The position numbers and the translations under genes are program-made. The notes below the pieces were generated by a model. It saw only the letters and a program-made list of their open reading frames with translations, was not told the DNA's origin and searched no databases. Below, one piece after another: positions 44,937 to 54,357 of a stretch of DNA of 64,000 bases (positions are counted from its first letter, which is position 1; the number at the start of each line of letters is the position of its first letter). Origin of the DNA: PWXP01 sp034005525 (GTDB lineage: Bacteria > Planctomycetota > Planctomycetia > Pirellulales > Thermoguttaceae); the NCBI GenBank assembly GCA_034005525.1, contig JAVEUP010000020.1, positions 1-64,000 of the forward strand, given 5' to 3'.

Positions 44937-45956
44937 TCACCGATCGCGGCGTTGGGCGGGCTCGGGCAGGGGATCGACCTTGTGTGCAACCGGCCAACTC
45001 GCCCGATACTCATCGTGGTACAGACCGATCTTGTTGTGATACGGCTCGGCCAGTCGGATAATGCGATTCTCGGGATCGATCGACTCGATCCGTTGGGTCT
45101 GTACCACCCAGTCGCGAAACCAGTAGCCGCGAACCAACGCGTCCTTTTCGTTCACCCAGCGTCCCACCCGGTCGTCGACACAGCTAAAGGCCCCCTCGCG
45201 GCGGCCGGGCAACCCGCGGACATCGAATGCCGTTTCGCCGAGCGCCTTGTCGATGTGGGTGAACCCCTTGTTGGGCCAGCGCGACAACGGCATGGGCTGA
45301 CCGTCGAAGAAGAGTTCAAGACGCGGTTCCACCGGTGTGCTCGTGCGCTGGACATGGCGCTGCGCGGCCAGAGCGTCTCCCTGGGTGGCCTCGCCCTGAT
45401 TGTCGTCGCGATGATGACGCCACTGCATCTCCCACGCGGCATCGTGCAACAGATCGCCATACGTCTCCACTCCGAGGCTGCCCAGATCGGTCTGGTACAC
45501 CTTCCCTCGCGCGGAGACGTCAAGCCGGTCGAGCACGTCCGGGTCGGTAACCGGTTGCCACGCGGTCACGGTGCGACTGCCGCAAATCGTAACATCGCCT
45601 CCGGGCCATGCGCGATAAACGATGGGCGAAGCGGCGCTGCCCGCATCCTCCGCCGTCAGAGAAAACGCTTCGCTCCGTTCGTAGCGTCCAGGCATCACCG
45701 CCACGGTCACGCCCCCAACCGGAAGGCCATTGCTGTTCTTCAGTTGTCGGATCCGATCGCGTGCCTGCTCCAAAGTTGCGAAGGGCCCGTCGGTTCCCGC
45801 CTCGTTCGGTTTTGGCGATCGGCCCGTCCACGCATCGTTGCCCGCCGCCGAGACATACAGGACCAGCCCGTCTGCCCCTTCCAGTTCCCCCGACCGCAGA
45901 CACGGCGCCCACGTGATCAACACCAGCGTCAGCAGAAACGTCATCCATCGCGTCAT
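44937..45956 (-). pseudogene. Truncated beta-helix/right-handed helix protein
   Basis: A 339-codon frame with a signal peptide (MTFLLTLVLITWAPCLRSG) and the N-terminal half of a beta-helix polysaccharide-degrading protein: DGLVLYVSAAGNDAWTGRSP, GPFATLEQARDRIRQLKNSN, VAVMPGRYERSEAFSLTAED and ASPIVYRAWPGGDVTICGSR. Homologues I know are roughly twice this length and continue after the IIRLAEPYH block. Here the sequence departs into an unrelated tail (AHKVDPLPEPAQRRDR) and stops. A truncated remnant is the best reading; a short functional variant is possible. Confidence 0.6.
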
Positions 45957-46005
45957 TGCATCATCCTCGGATCAATCGTATTGGATCTGTCTTGGTTAGC
46001 CGCGC

Positions 46006-46140
46006 CTACCGCGCCGGCTGTACCTCTTTTTCGCATGTCTGCAACTTGGCCTTGAAGCGTTGCACGGCGGCGGGCTGCTCCTCCCGCAGTTCGGTCTGTT
46101 CGCCCATGTCCTGGGCCAGGTCGAACAGATGCTCTTGCAT
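46006..46140 (-). pseudogene. C-terminal relic of a sulfatase
   Basis: A 44-codon fragment (MQEHLFDLAQDMGEQTELRE through KAKLQTCEKEVQPAR) matches the conserved end of type I sulfatases, where 'LFDLAxDxGE' precedes the last helix. In another frame just upstream, LRYGDLACYGRKDTG fits the preceding segment, so a frameshift separates the two. No sulfatase active-site CxPxR remains. Confidence 0.65.
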
Positions 46141-46368
46141 CCGGTGTCCTTTCGCCCATAACAGGCCAAATCGCCGTACCGCAAATCAAAGATAAACGCG
46201 ATGGCAGAAAGTCTCTACGGCTATCACCGAGTATACCCGCGGAGCCTTGGACGTCAAGCAACGGAGTGGATGGAAGTGAAACCATGTGATCATGGCGAAA
46301 TGCAGCGTGAAAGGCGTCCCCGAAGGAGACGAACTCGCGAGCCCAGGGCGAAGCCCTCGTTGTTCGAT

Positions 46369-46469
46369 TGCTCTTCCGTTTCTAGGTGAAGGCCACGGCA
46401 ATGTAGTAGGCACACGCCGCTGTGCCGTCCCTGAAACAAAGGCTGTCTGCACATGGAAACGGAAGAGCC
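46369..46469. mobile_element. 101-bp MITE, family B, copy 3
   Basis: Same length and orientation as copy 1 with a few mismatches in the arms (left arm begins TGCTCTTCCG; right arm ends GGAAGAGCC). It is flanked by an exact 8-bp duplication TGTTCGAT at 46361-46368 and 46470-46477. It lies just downstream of the RsgA relic. Confidence 0.9.
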
Positions 46470-46487
46470 TGTTCGATTGCCTTCCGC

Positions 46488-47015
46488 TCATTCCCTTTGT
46501 CGCCACTTGTGGTGAAACCGCATGGAACGATGGATCGCCTTCCAATGTTTCTTCACTTCGTTCTGCAGGTGAATGTCCTGCTCGACCTGATGATGCCGGA
46601 TTTCCTTGCACTGACGCAGTTTGAAATCGTGATCCAGGCCGCTGACGAGGAACACGGTGTCTACGTTCGCGGCGACCACTTGGTCTTCACTTTTCGCCCC
46701 GGCCGACCGCCGGACAAAGGCGGAGCGGCGCGGCAGCACCGAATGGATGACGGCGCGGGATGAAGGGGCAGGCTGTTCGACCACGACCCAATCGCCGACC
46801 GCCGGGAAGTCGCGCCGCATCTGCGCTCGGTGCCGGAAACCGCCGCTCACTTCGGCAAGGGTTCCACCTGCTTCGGAGACGAGGGCGTCAACCCCACGAT
46901 GCTCCCGGACGACACGGGCCGGAGCCCCGTTTGCCCCATTGGCGTCGAGAAACGCGTCCTTCCATGCCAATGACCAGCCAAGAGAATTGAGAATCGAAAT
47001 CGGATGTTGTTCCAC
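46488..47015 (-). pseudogene. Truncated ribosome-associated GTPase RsgA
   Basis: Residues 1-133 match the N-terminal OB-fold of RsgA/YjeQ, the GTPase that helps mature the 30S subunit: DFPAVGDWVVVEQ, IHSVLPRRSAFVRRSAG, EDQVVAANVDTVFLVSGLDH. Immediately after this, where the GTPase domain with its P-loop should begin, the sequence changes to an unrelated tail (residues ~134-175, KHWKAIHRSMRFHHKWRQRE) and stops. No G motifs are present, so it cannot be a GTPase. The functional rsgA must be elsewhere or absent. Confidence 0.75.
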
Positions 47016-47416
47016 GGATTGTAGTCCTTGTTCATGTCGTTGTCATTCGCGGCGCACGCAGCGAATCGTGCCGGCAAGGCACACGTGTGGCGCACGCCGT
47101 CTCGCGCAATGGCGAGTCCCGCAACCCGGGGTTGCGCCTCGCTCGTTCCTCGCGGCGGCTCCACCCCGGGCTGGTTTAGGCACGTCCCTTCGGGACTGAC
47201 CGGCGGATTATGTTCGCATCGGTGCGAAATGGAACGCATCACGCTTGTCGCGCGGGACGACGAATGCGTCGCCTTTTCGGGTTCAACGGTTTCCAGGTGC
47301 AAGCAGCCAATGCTGGAGTACCGCCTTCAGGCGGCTCTTTCTCTCCGGCTGAAGCCGGGACTCCAACTCCCAACGTCTTCGCGTAGGCGGGGTGCTGCGA
47401 GACAGTGTAACGAACG
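47016..47416. other. Intergenic region with composite repeats
   Basis: No supported gene. It holds a degenerate family B arm (GGTTTCCAGGTGCAAGCAG near 47287) next to palindromic repeat C (47312-47367), and a GC-rich segment (AACCCGGGGTTGCGCC, CCCCGGGCTGGTTTAGGC) that looks like another dispersed planctomycete repeat. Confidence 0.6.
47312..47367. repeat. Palindromic repeat C, copy 1
   Basis: A 56-bp segment with outer arms GCTGGAGT / ACTCCAAC and inner hairpins CCGCCTTCAGGCGG and CCGGCTGAAGCCGG. A second copy is at 57824-57879. Confidence 0.8.
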
Positions 47417-49168
47417 CTACTTCCGGGTCACTGTGCCGTCTTGGGCAACGTGGATGGTAACCTCCGGCCATGGGCAACGGATGTCATAGGCCTTCCGTGC
47501 CTCGGCGGTCCGCGGCACATAACCTTGAACGTACTGGAACTCGGCGTCCTGGACCATTTCAATGGCCGGCCGCGGCTTCGTGTCACTGGTCAGGTTGATC
47601 CACACGAGCGGGCCGCCGCCGCCCCACGACAGAAATTGCCGCCTCGCTTGTGCAGGATCGCCCACGCAATCCATTGCATGCCACTCGTCGCCAAAGCAGA
47701 GGACGACTTTCCGCCCGCGATATTCGGAGAGCCGATGCGTTCGGCCGTCGGCCGTTTGGAACTCGAAATCGGGCGCGGCGTCGCCGCAGAAGAGACTGGC
47801 GACGTTGACCGTGAACGTGCCCAGGTCGAACGGCCCGTCGCAGACGGCGTCGGGAAGCGTCACTTCCTCGACGAGCCATGCGATTTCTTCTCCGGGCTCG
47901 TCGGGAGTCTCGCCCGCTCTGCGAAGCTCAACGGCAAGCCGATAGACGCCTGAAGCCACGCTGTCCATCTTGAAGGAGCCATCGGCGTCGATCCGAAACC
48001 AATGATTCTGAGCGGCACGATCGGCCGCCATGCCGGCCTCGGATTCGAGCCACTGCCTCTCCCACGCTTCTCGCGCCTCGGCGGGCTGTCCCGCTATCTC
48101 GGGCGGAACCGGCACCAGGGGCCGCTGGAAGGCAATCAGGCCATAACCCACTGCCGGAGCGAACTCTCTTGCGCTGCCGGCCGGCAGTGCGACATGGCCC
48201 GTCACGGTTCGGCCCGTCAAGCCGAAGACGATGTGCGACGTTTGGCCCGCAACGGCGGTGAACTTCTGCGTTCGCCATACGGGAGCCACCTCGCCCGCGA
48301 TGAATAGAAGGTCCGAGGAGAACACCTCCGCTTCGGCACGGCCGGGCAGCACCCGTTCGAAGACGAACCGCCGCGACGACGTAACGTCACACGTGCAGCT
48401 CCAATCGATATGGGGGCGTTCGCTGGGCTTGTCCGAGTCGGCATCCTCGGCGCAGTTGATTCCAAGACGGATGCGTTCTTCACCGTCCGGCGATAATGAC
48501 TCATCCGGTGGACCTTGAAACTCGCCTTCTACGCGAGCCCAGGGTTGAAGTACGATTTCGCCGCGCGATTCGAGGACATCGGCGGCGATCTCGGCGCCAC
48601 CGGAATCGTGGACCACGCCCACGACGTACGGCTCCAGCGGCTTGGGCAACTCGAAGCGGCCATCGGCCCGGGTGGCATCTACCACCGTGGGAGGTGACAG
48701 CCACTTCGGCAGCCGTCCGTCTCGGATCGTCACCGGATCGGAGGCGGTCGAAAGGACGCCTTGGTCCTTGGACGTGGGCCGCACGACTCGCGCGGTTCCG
48801 TCGGCTTGGGTGAACGCCATGCGGCAAAGCGTGTCTTTCAGGTTGTCAAGGATAAATGACGTCGAGGAACCGTGGCGTATGTGGGTAATGGTGAACGACC
48901 GAACGTCTGCGCCCGCGATCGGTTCGCCGGCGGTATCGACGACGCGAACGAGCATTACCTGCCGTGAATCGGCCAATCGCCAGGCCGCTCTGCCGTACTG
49001 ATTGAGGACATCCCACCAATCGCTCAAGAACGCCAGCGGAGCCGGAATGCTGGAGGACTTGCCTTTGCAGGTCCCCTCGGCATTTGCCTGCAAGGAGACG
49101 GCGGCCAGCATCGCCAATGAAAGGATGGGCAAAACGAATCGCTTCGTGCCGCCGAAGAAGCCCGACAT
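47417..49168 (-). CDS. Secreted protein with regulatory-like and redoxin-like domains
   Basis: A 583-residue protein with a signal peptide (FVLPILSLAMLAAVSLQANA). The N-terminal half contains carboxypeptidase-regulatory-like beta-sandwiches (VRVVDTAGEPIAGADVRSFT, FTGRTVTGHVALP-type blocks). From about residue 445 there is an AhpC/redoxin-type fold: GDAAPDFEFQTADGRTHRLS, YRGRKVVLCFGDEWHAMDC. The CxxC pair of thioredoxins is absent; only a single Cys follows, so disulfide exchange is doubtful. The neighbouring genes are relics, but this frame is intact and complete. Its role is unknown. Confidence 0.7.
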   Translation of the reverse strand: MSGFFGGTKRFVLPILSLAMLAAVSLQANAEGTCKGKSSSIPAPLAFLSDWWDVLNQYGRAAWRLADSRQVMLVRVVDTAGEPIAGADVRSFTITHIRHGSSTSFILDNLKDTLCRMAFTQADGTARVVRPTSKDQGVLSTASDPVTIRDGRLPKWLSPPTVVDATRADGRFELPKPLEPYVVGVVHDSGGAEIAADVLESRGEIVLQPWARVEGEFQGPPDESLSPDGEERIRLGINCAEDADSDKPSERPHIDWSCTCDVTSSRRFVFERVLPGRAEAEVFSSDLLFIAGEVAPVWRTQKFTAVAGQTSHIVFGLTGRTVTGHVALPAGSAREFAPAVGYGLIAFQRPLVPVPPEIAGQPAEAREAWERQWLESEAGMAADRAAQNHWFRIDADGSFKMDSVASGVYRLAVELRRAGETPDEPGEEIAWLVEEVTLPDAVCDGPFDLGTFTVNVASLFCGDAAPDFEFQTADGRTHRLSEYRGRKVVLCFGDEWHAMDCVGDPAQARRQFLSWGGGGPLVWINLTSDTKPRPAIEMVQDAEFQYVQGYVPRTAEARKAYDIRCPWPEVTIHVAQDGTVTRK

Positions 49169-49254
49169 GAGACCCCCTCCGTGGGTTTAAGCAGGAACCG
49201 TGAATCGGAGGAGCGTACCCCATCAGATTCCCGCAGGTCAAGAGCGATTCCGCC

Positions 49255-50520
49255 TCTATCCTGATTAGGGCCAGCCCTTCGGGCTTCTGTTCTCCAAACC
49301 TCGCAACAAGAACTGCCGAAGGCCCATGATGTGCTTGAGAATGCCAAATGTCGTTTCGGCGATCCACGGACGCTGGTTGTAGATCGCCTTCGCTGAAGCA
49401 CTGCTCATCCGAACCGCTGTCCGCTCTCGCACTTCTTCGTATTCGTCTCGCGTGATGGTGCGGCCATATTTGACCTGGGGCCCCAAACAAGCCCCTGCCA
49501 GGGGGCAGCCCGCGCAATCCCTACTTTGGTACAGGCGAATTGCAGCCCGCTTCCCGCATCGCCGTTTTGTGCTGCTTCTGGAAAAAGGAAGCGCGTGACC
49601 CATAGGACAATAGTACTGGTCTTCCTCTACTGACGAGAGCACGTTCACATCCACGATGAAGCCATATTGTCCGTCGGTCGTGGCCGTGGGCGTGTAGTTG
49701 AGCGCATAACCTCCCTCCTTGTTGGGCATGACACGAGATTCGGGGTCCGTGATCGGTATTTGCCCCGGGTTCTTCTCCGGATTGACGCCCTGCTGTCGCC
49801 GTGCTTCGTCTGCCGCTTTGGCTTGTTCCAATGCTTCGCGGATTTGTTCTCATCGATGAGCCACGTTGGCCAACTCTTCCGGAAGCTGCGTCGGCGAACT
49901 CTCAGCGGATTGCTCGGCATCCGCAGTCTCTATGCTCGTGAGCAACTGCTCAAACAATTTATCCAGAGCACGCAACTTATCTTCCAACGTCTTGGCCGTA
50001 TGCGTACGCGAACGGCTGTTGTTGGCCTTTACCCGGGTGCCATCAAACGCAACCACGCCCAGACGGATCAGCCCCAAGGTCATGGCCATGCGTCCGATCT
50101 GCCGAAACAAGTCTTTCAATCCGTCACGGAATCTGGTACGGAACTTGCTGAACGTCGTATGGTCGATCGCGCGGCCTTCGACCAGCCACATGAAGTCGAA
50201 TCGATAGCGACAAGCCTCTTCCAGCTTCCGGCTACTGCGGATCCCCCGATACAAGCCGTACAGGATTGCGCTGGCGATGTACCGCGGATGAATCGGCGGC
50301 TGGCCACGTTTCCGTTCATACGTAGCTTCCCATTGGGACCAATCCATGCCTGACAGCACTTCGTCGACGAACCGCACCGGATCGTCGGGAGCAATCATTG
50401 AATCCAAAGTCGGGCAGAATACGTGCGTTGTCTGCCGATCGTGAGTTGCCTCTGCCCAGTAGTCTGGTGTGGCCATTGGTTATTCCTCCCAAAGCGAGAA
50501 GAAAGCATCCACCCCATATT
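49255..50520 (-). mobile_element. Degenerate IS1182-type insertion sequence
   Basis: Inferred extent around the broken transposase. I could not identify terminal inverted repeats or a target duplication, so both boundaries are approximate. Confidence 0.55.
49265..50476 (-). pseudogene. IS1182-family transposase, nonsense-mutated and internally deleted
   Basis: The N-terminal part (208 codons from ATG 50476) matches IS1182-type DDE transposases: TLDSMIAPDDPVRFVDEVL, QPPIHPRYIASAILYGLYRG, TTFSKFRTRFR and GVVAFDGTRVKANNSRSRTH. A TGA at 49850-49852 interrupts the frame (AHR stop EQIREALEQA) and reading continues in the same frame. Further on, the segment between YGFIVDVNV and the cysteine-rich YYCPMGHALPF block lacks roughly 90 residues expected in the family, an in-frame deletion that removes part of the catalytic domain. 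The end (RGLENRSPKGWP) is also truncated. The element cannot move itself. Confidence 0.85.
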
Positions 50521-50733
50521 AACTGTATGCCTGCTCGCCCAAAAAAAATCAACAGGCGGCTGGCATAGGGCTGTGCCTTCGGCACGGAAGAGGACGCCGA
50601 TCAACCTTACCGCAATGGAACACAACTAAGCACGCAGGAAGAAATCAATCACTCGAAAAACCGAACAAACTGAATACACCAGACTGGAAGCCTATCCCAC
50701 GTTTTCGGCTCCCGGCAGAATGGCGCGTTGCCG
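50477..50733. other. Spacer between IS relic and N-ATPase operon
   Basis: No gene. It contains one inverted repeat F unit at 50681-50706 (TGGAAGCCTATCCCAC), which could form part of a transcription end downstream of atpG. Confidence 0.5.
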
Positions 50734-51627
50734 TTATGCTTCCGCGTCGCCAATTGCCTCGAAGCCGGAGAGGACGTCGAACAGTTCCGCGTCGATGCCG
50801 CTTTGGCGCAAACGGTGGTAGGTTCCGTTGAGATGTTCCAGCAATTCGTCGATGTTCTTGTCGGCACGCTGCATGGCCGCCAGGCGGCTCGCGTTCTCGC
50901 TCGCAAGCGATTCGGCGCACGCCCGGAAGAGCGAGACGAACAGATACTCCCGGATCAGAGCCGGCAGGGCCGCGGAACCGCCGCCGATGACCTCGGGCAA
51001 GTTCGTCGTAGGCCAGGGAATTGCGGCGAGTTCGTGTTGCCACGTTTCGTCCAACGGCAGCAACCGCTGATGGACGGATCCATAAACGGCCCCGGAGGTA
51101 GGGCGGTTGTAGAAGAGGTGAAGCTCGCCGATCTCGCCCCGGCTGCGGCTCGCCTCGCTTTCCACGAGCACCTGGCCGACCAGCGGGGCAATGCCCCGAA
51201 CGGAACTCGGCACGGTGAACAGGCCCGCCAACGGCAGTCCGGCGTCCTGCAATCGCGCGTAAACCCGCTCGCCTACCGCCCACACCTGCGGCCCAGCCGT
51301 CAGAGCTTCCAGGGTCTTCACCGCATGGCCGGCCACCACGTCGTTGAACTGGCCCACCAGTCCCTGGTCGGAGCCGAACACGACCGCTCCAACGGCGCGG
51401 GCATCGGTGTGGCCGGACTCGTGAACCGTCCATAATGCAGGGCCGGCGCCCCGGAAGCAGACGCCCAACCCCAGCTCGACCGTGCGATAGTAGTCGCCCA
51501 ACGCACGCACCGAGCTCTCGAATTGATTGATGCCGGACGCGGCCAGCGCCTTCATCGTGCGGACGACCGACTGGAGATCGCCGGCGCTGTTGAGCTTTCG
51601 GCGCAGGCTTGCCGTCGTCTCGCTCAC
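50734..51627 (-). CDS. atpG: N-type ATP synthase gamma subunit
   Basis: A 297-residue central-stalk subunit. The N-terminus (MSETTASLRRKLNSAGDLQS, VVRTMKALAASGINQFE) and C-terminus (ENASRLAAMQRADKNIDELL, NGTYHRLRQSGIDAELFDVL) form the coiled-coil shaft, characteristic of gamma though diverged as in N-ATPases. The Rossmann-like middle carries VVFGSDQGLVGQFNDVV. Last gene of the operon, overlapping the alpha stop by 4 nt. Confidence 0.92.
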   Translation of the reverse strand: MSETTASLRRKLNSAGDLQSVVRTMKALAASGINQFESSVRALGDYYRTVELGLGVCFRGAGPALWTVHESGHTDARAVGAVVFGSDQGLVGQFNDVVAGHAVKTLEALTAGPQVWAVGERVYARLQDAGLPLAGLFTVPSSVRGIAPLVGQVLVESEASRSRGEIGELHLFYNRPTSGAVYGSVHQRLLPLDETWQHELAAIPWPTTNLPEVIGGGSAALPALIREYLFVSLFRACAESLASENASRLAAMQRADKNIDELLEHLNGTYHRLRQSGIDAELFDVLSGFEAIGDAEA

Positions 51628-53195
51628 GGCTCGTCCTCCGGCGCGGCATCGGTCCTGGAATCCGGCTCGCGCTGGAACGCCGCGAGCGCTCCGCGGGCGA
51701 GTTCGATGATCGTTTCGCGATCTTCTTTGCTCAGTTTGCCGGCGGTGTCCAACCGCCCGGCCACCTCCGGCGGCATGTCCGCCGCCGCCTTGTGCACGGC
51801 CTCCTCGGCATCCTTCATTTGCTCAAGCGGGATGCCGTCGAACAGGTCGGCGGTCAACGCGAGCAGGACGGCAATCTGGGCAGGCACCGGCACCGGGGCG
51901 AACTCCGGCTGCTTCAGGCAAGCGCGGATGCGCCGGCCATGCTCGATGATCCGCCGGGCCTCTTCGTCCAGCCGCGCGCCGAAGCGGGCGAAGCTCTCGC
52001 GCTCCTCGAACTGCGAATACGCAAGCTTCAGATCGCCTGCGACCGCACGGTAAGCCGCACGCTGCGCCTTGCCGCCGACGCGCGAAACGGATTTGCCCAC
52101 GTCGACCGCCGGCAGCACGCCCAGTTGGAACAGCGACGGCGAGAGGTAGATCTGCCCGTCGGTAATGGAAATCAGGTTGGTCGGAATGTAGGCCGACATG
52201 TTCTGCGCTTCGGTCTCGATGATGGGCAGCGCCGTGAGCGAACCGCCGCCGAGTTCCCCGCGCAGTTGCGTGGCGCGTTCCAGCAGGCGGGAGTGGATGT
52301 AGAAAATGTCGCCCGGAAAGGCTTCCCGGCCGGGCGGACGCCGGAGCAACAGCGACAGTTCCCGGTAGGCGCGGGCGTGATGGGTAAGATCGTCGTAAAC
52401 GATCAGTACGTCGCGGCCCTGCTCCGTGAAATACTCCGCGATGCTGGTGGCCGCGTACGGGGCGATGTAGGCGAGGCCCGGCGGATCGTTGCCCTCGGTC
52501 ACAACGACCACGGTGTAATCCATCGCCTCCTTTTCCCGGAAGGTCGCCACGGCCTTGGCCACGGCGGCCGCGCGCTGCCCGATGGCACAATAGACGCAAA
52601 GGACGTCCTTGCCGCGCTGATTGAGGATCGTGTCGATGGCGATCGCGGTCTTGCCCGTCTGCCGGTCGCCGAGAATCAGTTCGCGCTGGCCCCGCCCGAT
52701 GGGAATGATCGCGTCGATCACCATGATGCCGGTCTGAAGCGGCCTGGTGACCGGCGAGCGGTCCATGATGGGCGCGGCGGGCCGCTCGATGGGCAAGCGC
52801 GCGTCGGCGGCCACCGGCCCGTGGCCGTCCAGCGGCCGGCCGAGCGGGTCGATAACGCGGCCGAGCAACCCGTCGCCTACGCCCACGTCCATCACCCGGC
52901 CCGTGCGCCGCACTTCATCGCCGGTGTGCAAGTGCCAGTAGTCGCCCAAGAGCACCACGCCGGTATCGTCCTCGTCCACGTTGAACGCGATGCCCGACAC
53001 GTCGCCGGGAAAGCGCACCAGTTCGTCATAACCCACGCCGGGCAGGCCGGACACGCGGGCAATGCCCGTGGAAATGCTGGTGATAACGCCCACCTCGTGC
53101 GGCCTAAGCTGCGGCGAAAAACCTTCGCGACCCCGGCTCATGCCGGCGAATGTCCGGTCGAGGGCCTCGTGCAATGAATCGGGATGCGCGCTCAT
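51624..53195 (-). CDS. atpA: N-type ATP synthase alpha subunit
   Basis: A 523-residue F1 alpha subunit. The non-catalytic nucleotide site has P-loop GDRQTGKTA, with downstream ALPIIETEAQNMSAYIPTN and SRVGGKAQRAAYRAVAGDLK. The start ATG has AGGAGG upstream and overlaps the b-subunit stop. In N-ATPases this gene sits between atpF and atpG, as here. Confidence 0.95.
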   Translation of the reverse strand: MSAHPDSLHEALDRTFAGMSRGREGFSPQLRPHEVGVITSISTGIARVSGLPGVGYDELVRFPGDVSGIAFNVDEDDTGVVLLGDYWHLHTGDEVRRTGRVMDVGVGDGLLGRVIDPLGRPLDGHGPVAADARLPIERPAAPIMDRSPVTRPLQTGIMVIDAIIPIGRGQRELILGDRQTGKTAIAIDTILNQRGKDVLCVYCAIGQRAAAVAKAVATFREKEAMDYTVVVVTEGNDPPGLAYIAPYAATSIAEYFTEQGRDVLIVYDDLTHHARAYRELSLLLRRPPGREAFPGDIFYIHSRLLERATQLRGELGGGSLTALPIIETEAQNMSAYIPTNLISITDGQIYLSPSLFQLGVLPAVDVGKSVSRVGGKAQRAAYRAVAGDLKLAYSQFEERESFARFGARLDEEARRIIEHGRRIRACLKQPEFAPVPVPAQIAVLLALTADLFDGIPLEQMKDAEEAVHKAAADMPPEVAGRLDTAGKLSKEDRETIIELARGALAAFQREPDSRTDAAPEDEP

Positions 53196-54046
53196 CGGGC
53201 CTCCTCGCCGGCGGCCGCTCGGTTTCCGGACTCCGCCCCGGCCGCAGCGACGCCCTCCTGTGCGTCCTCGGTTGCACCTTTGGATTCGGCCGGTTCCGGC
53301 AGAGGCCCGCCGACGGTCTTTTCCAGCGATTCCAGGTAATCGGCGATGCTCCAGGCCACCTTGCGGCCGTTCGCAATGAGTTCCACGCCGCTGATCACGG
53401 CCGGCGCGGTCTCAAAACGCACTTCAGTATCGGCCGAGAGACTGTCGCGGAGGGCATCGCGAATTGCCCCGCGCTGTTCCGGGGGCAGTTCGAACGCGCT
53501 GCGCACCAACACCGGGTCGGACGGCGATTTCAACGCCCGGGCCAGTTCCTTCTTCGCCGGACCGTCCAACGCGCGCAAGCGGCGGGCGAACATCTCGCCC
53601 ATGCGCTCTTCCAGGCTCGCCCCGGCGAGGTCGGCCAGCGTTTTGCGGGCAATGGCGAACACTTCCTCCTGCGCCTGGCGGGCGACTCGCTCGACCAGGC
53701 TCTGTTGCTCGCGCCGCAGTGCTTCCCGTCGCTTGGCGCGCATGGCGTCGGCGTCTTTGCGAGCCTCGTCGAGCAGCCGCTGGTGCTCGGCGCCTGCCTC
53801 GTCCCTTGCCTTGCTCAGCATTTCGTCGCGCCGACGGTTGAACTCCTCGTTCTTCTCCCGGAACTCGTCGCGCTCGCTCTCGGCCTCGCTCTGCTTCGTG
53901 GCGGCGTCTGCAAGTTCATCGGCAATCCGTTGCTCCCGCGCATCGAGGGCGTCGAGGATGGGCTTGTACAGGAATCGCTTCAACAACCACACCAGGATGA
54001 GGAAGTTGAGCACCTGCGCTCCGACGGTAAACCAGTCGATTAGCAT
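53192..54046 (-). CDS. atpF: N-type ATP synthase b subunit fused to delta-like domain
   Basis: A 284-residue stator subunit. Residues 1-25 form the single membrane helix (MLIDWFTVGAQVLNFLILVW), followed by a long charged coiled coil (about 30-150) dipping into the cytoplasm. From about residue 170 there is a delta/OSCP-like module (VRSAFELPPEQRGAIRDALR, ISGVELIANGRKVAWSIADY) that replaces the separate delta subunit missing from N-ATPase operons. The C-terminal tail is Ala/Glu/Gly-rich. Overlaps the alpha gene by 4 nt. Confidence 0.92.
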   Translation of the reverse strand: MLIDWFTVGAQVLNFLILVWLLKRFLYKPILDALDAREQRIADELADAATKQSEAESERDEFREKNEEFNRRRDEMLSKARDEAGAEHQRLLDEARKDADAMRAKRREALRREQQSLVERVARQAQEEVFAIARKTLADLAGASLEERMGEMFARRLRALDGPAKKELARALKSPSDPVLVRSAFELPPEQRGAIRDALRDSLSADTEVRFETAPAVISGVELIANGRKVAWSIADYLESLEKTVGGPLPEPAESKGATEDAQEGVAAAGAESGNRAAAGEEAR

Positions 54047-54050
54047 GAGC

Positions 54051-54332
54051 TTAGTTTCCCGCGATTTGTTCGATGACGTGATTCCAGAAGGGATTGGCGA
54101 AGACGAGAATCATCGACACCACGAAGCAGTAGATGGCCGTCGACTCGATCATCGCCAGACCGACGAAGAGGGTCCGCGTAATGGTGGTGGACGCGTCGGG
54201 CTGCTGGGCCAGGGAACTCAGGGCGGTCGCGACCGCCTTTCCCTGCCCAAGCGCCGGCCCGATGCTGCCGATGCAGATGGTGATGCCTGCGGTGACGATG
54301 GATGCCACCGCGACGATTGTCATGCTGTCCAT
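54051..54332 (-). CDS. atpE: N-type ATP synthase c subunit, predicted Na+-binding
   Basis: A 93-residue hairpin protein starting at ATG 54332 with AGGAG upstream; the longer frame is not real. Helix 1 ends in GPALGQGKAVATAL, with the conserved Gln. Helix 2 contains AMIESTAIYCFVVSMILVFA. The Glu-Ser-Thr-x-x-Tyr series plus the helix 1 Gln match the Na+ ligands of Ilyobacter c subunit (Q32, E65, S66, T67, Y70). The ring should therefore carry sodium rather than protons. Spacing to the b gene is 4 nt. Confidence 0.93.
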   Translation of the reverse strand: MDSMTIVAVASIVTAGITICIGSIGPALGQGKAVATALSSLAQQPDASTTITRTLFVGLAMIESTAIYCFVVSMILVFANPFWNHVIEQIAGN

Positions 54333-54357
54333 GAGGTCTCCTTTGGATGTTGGCGTT

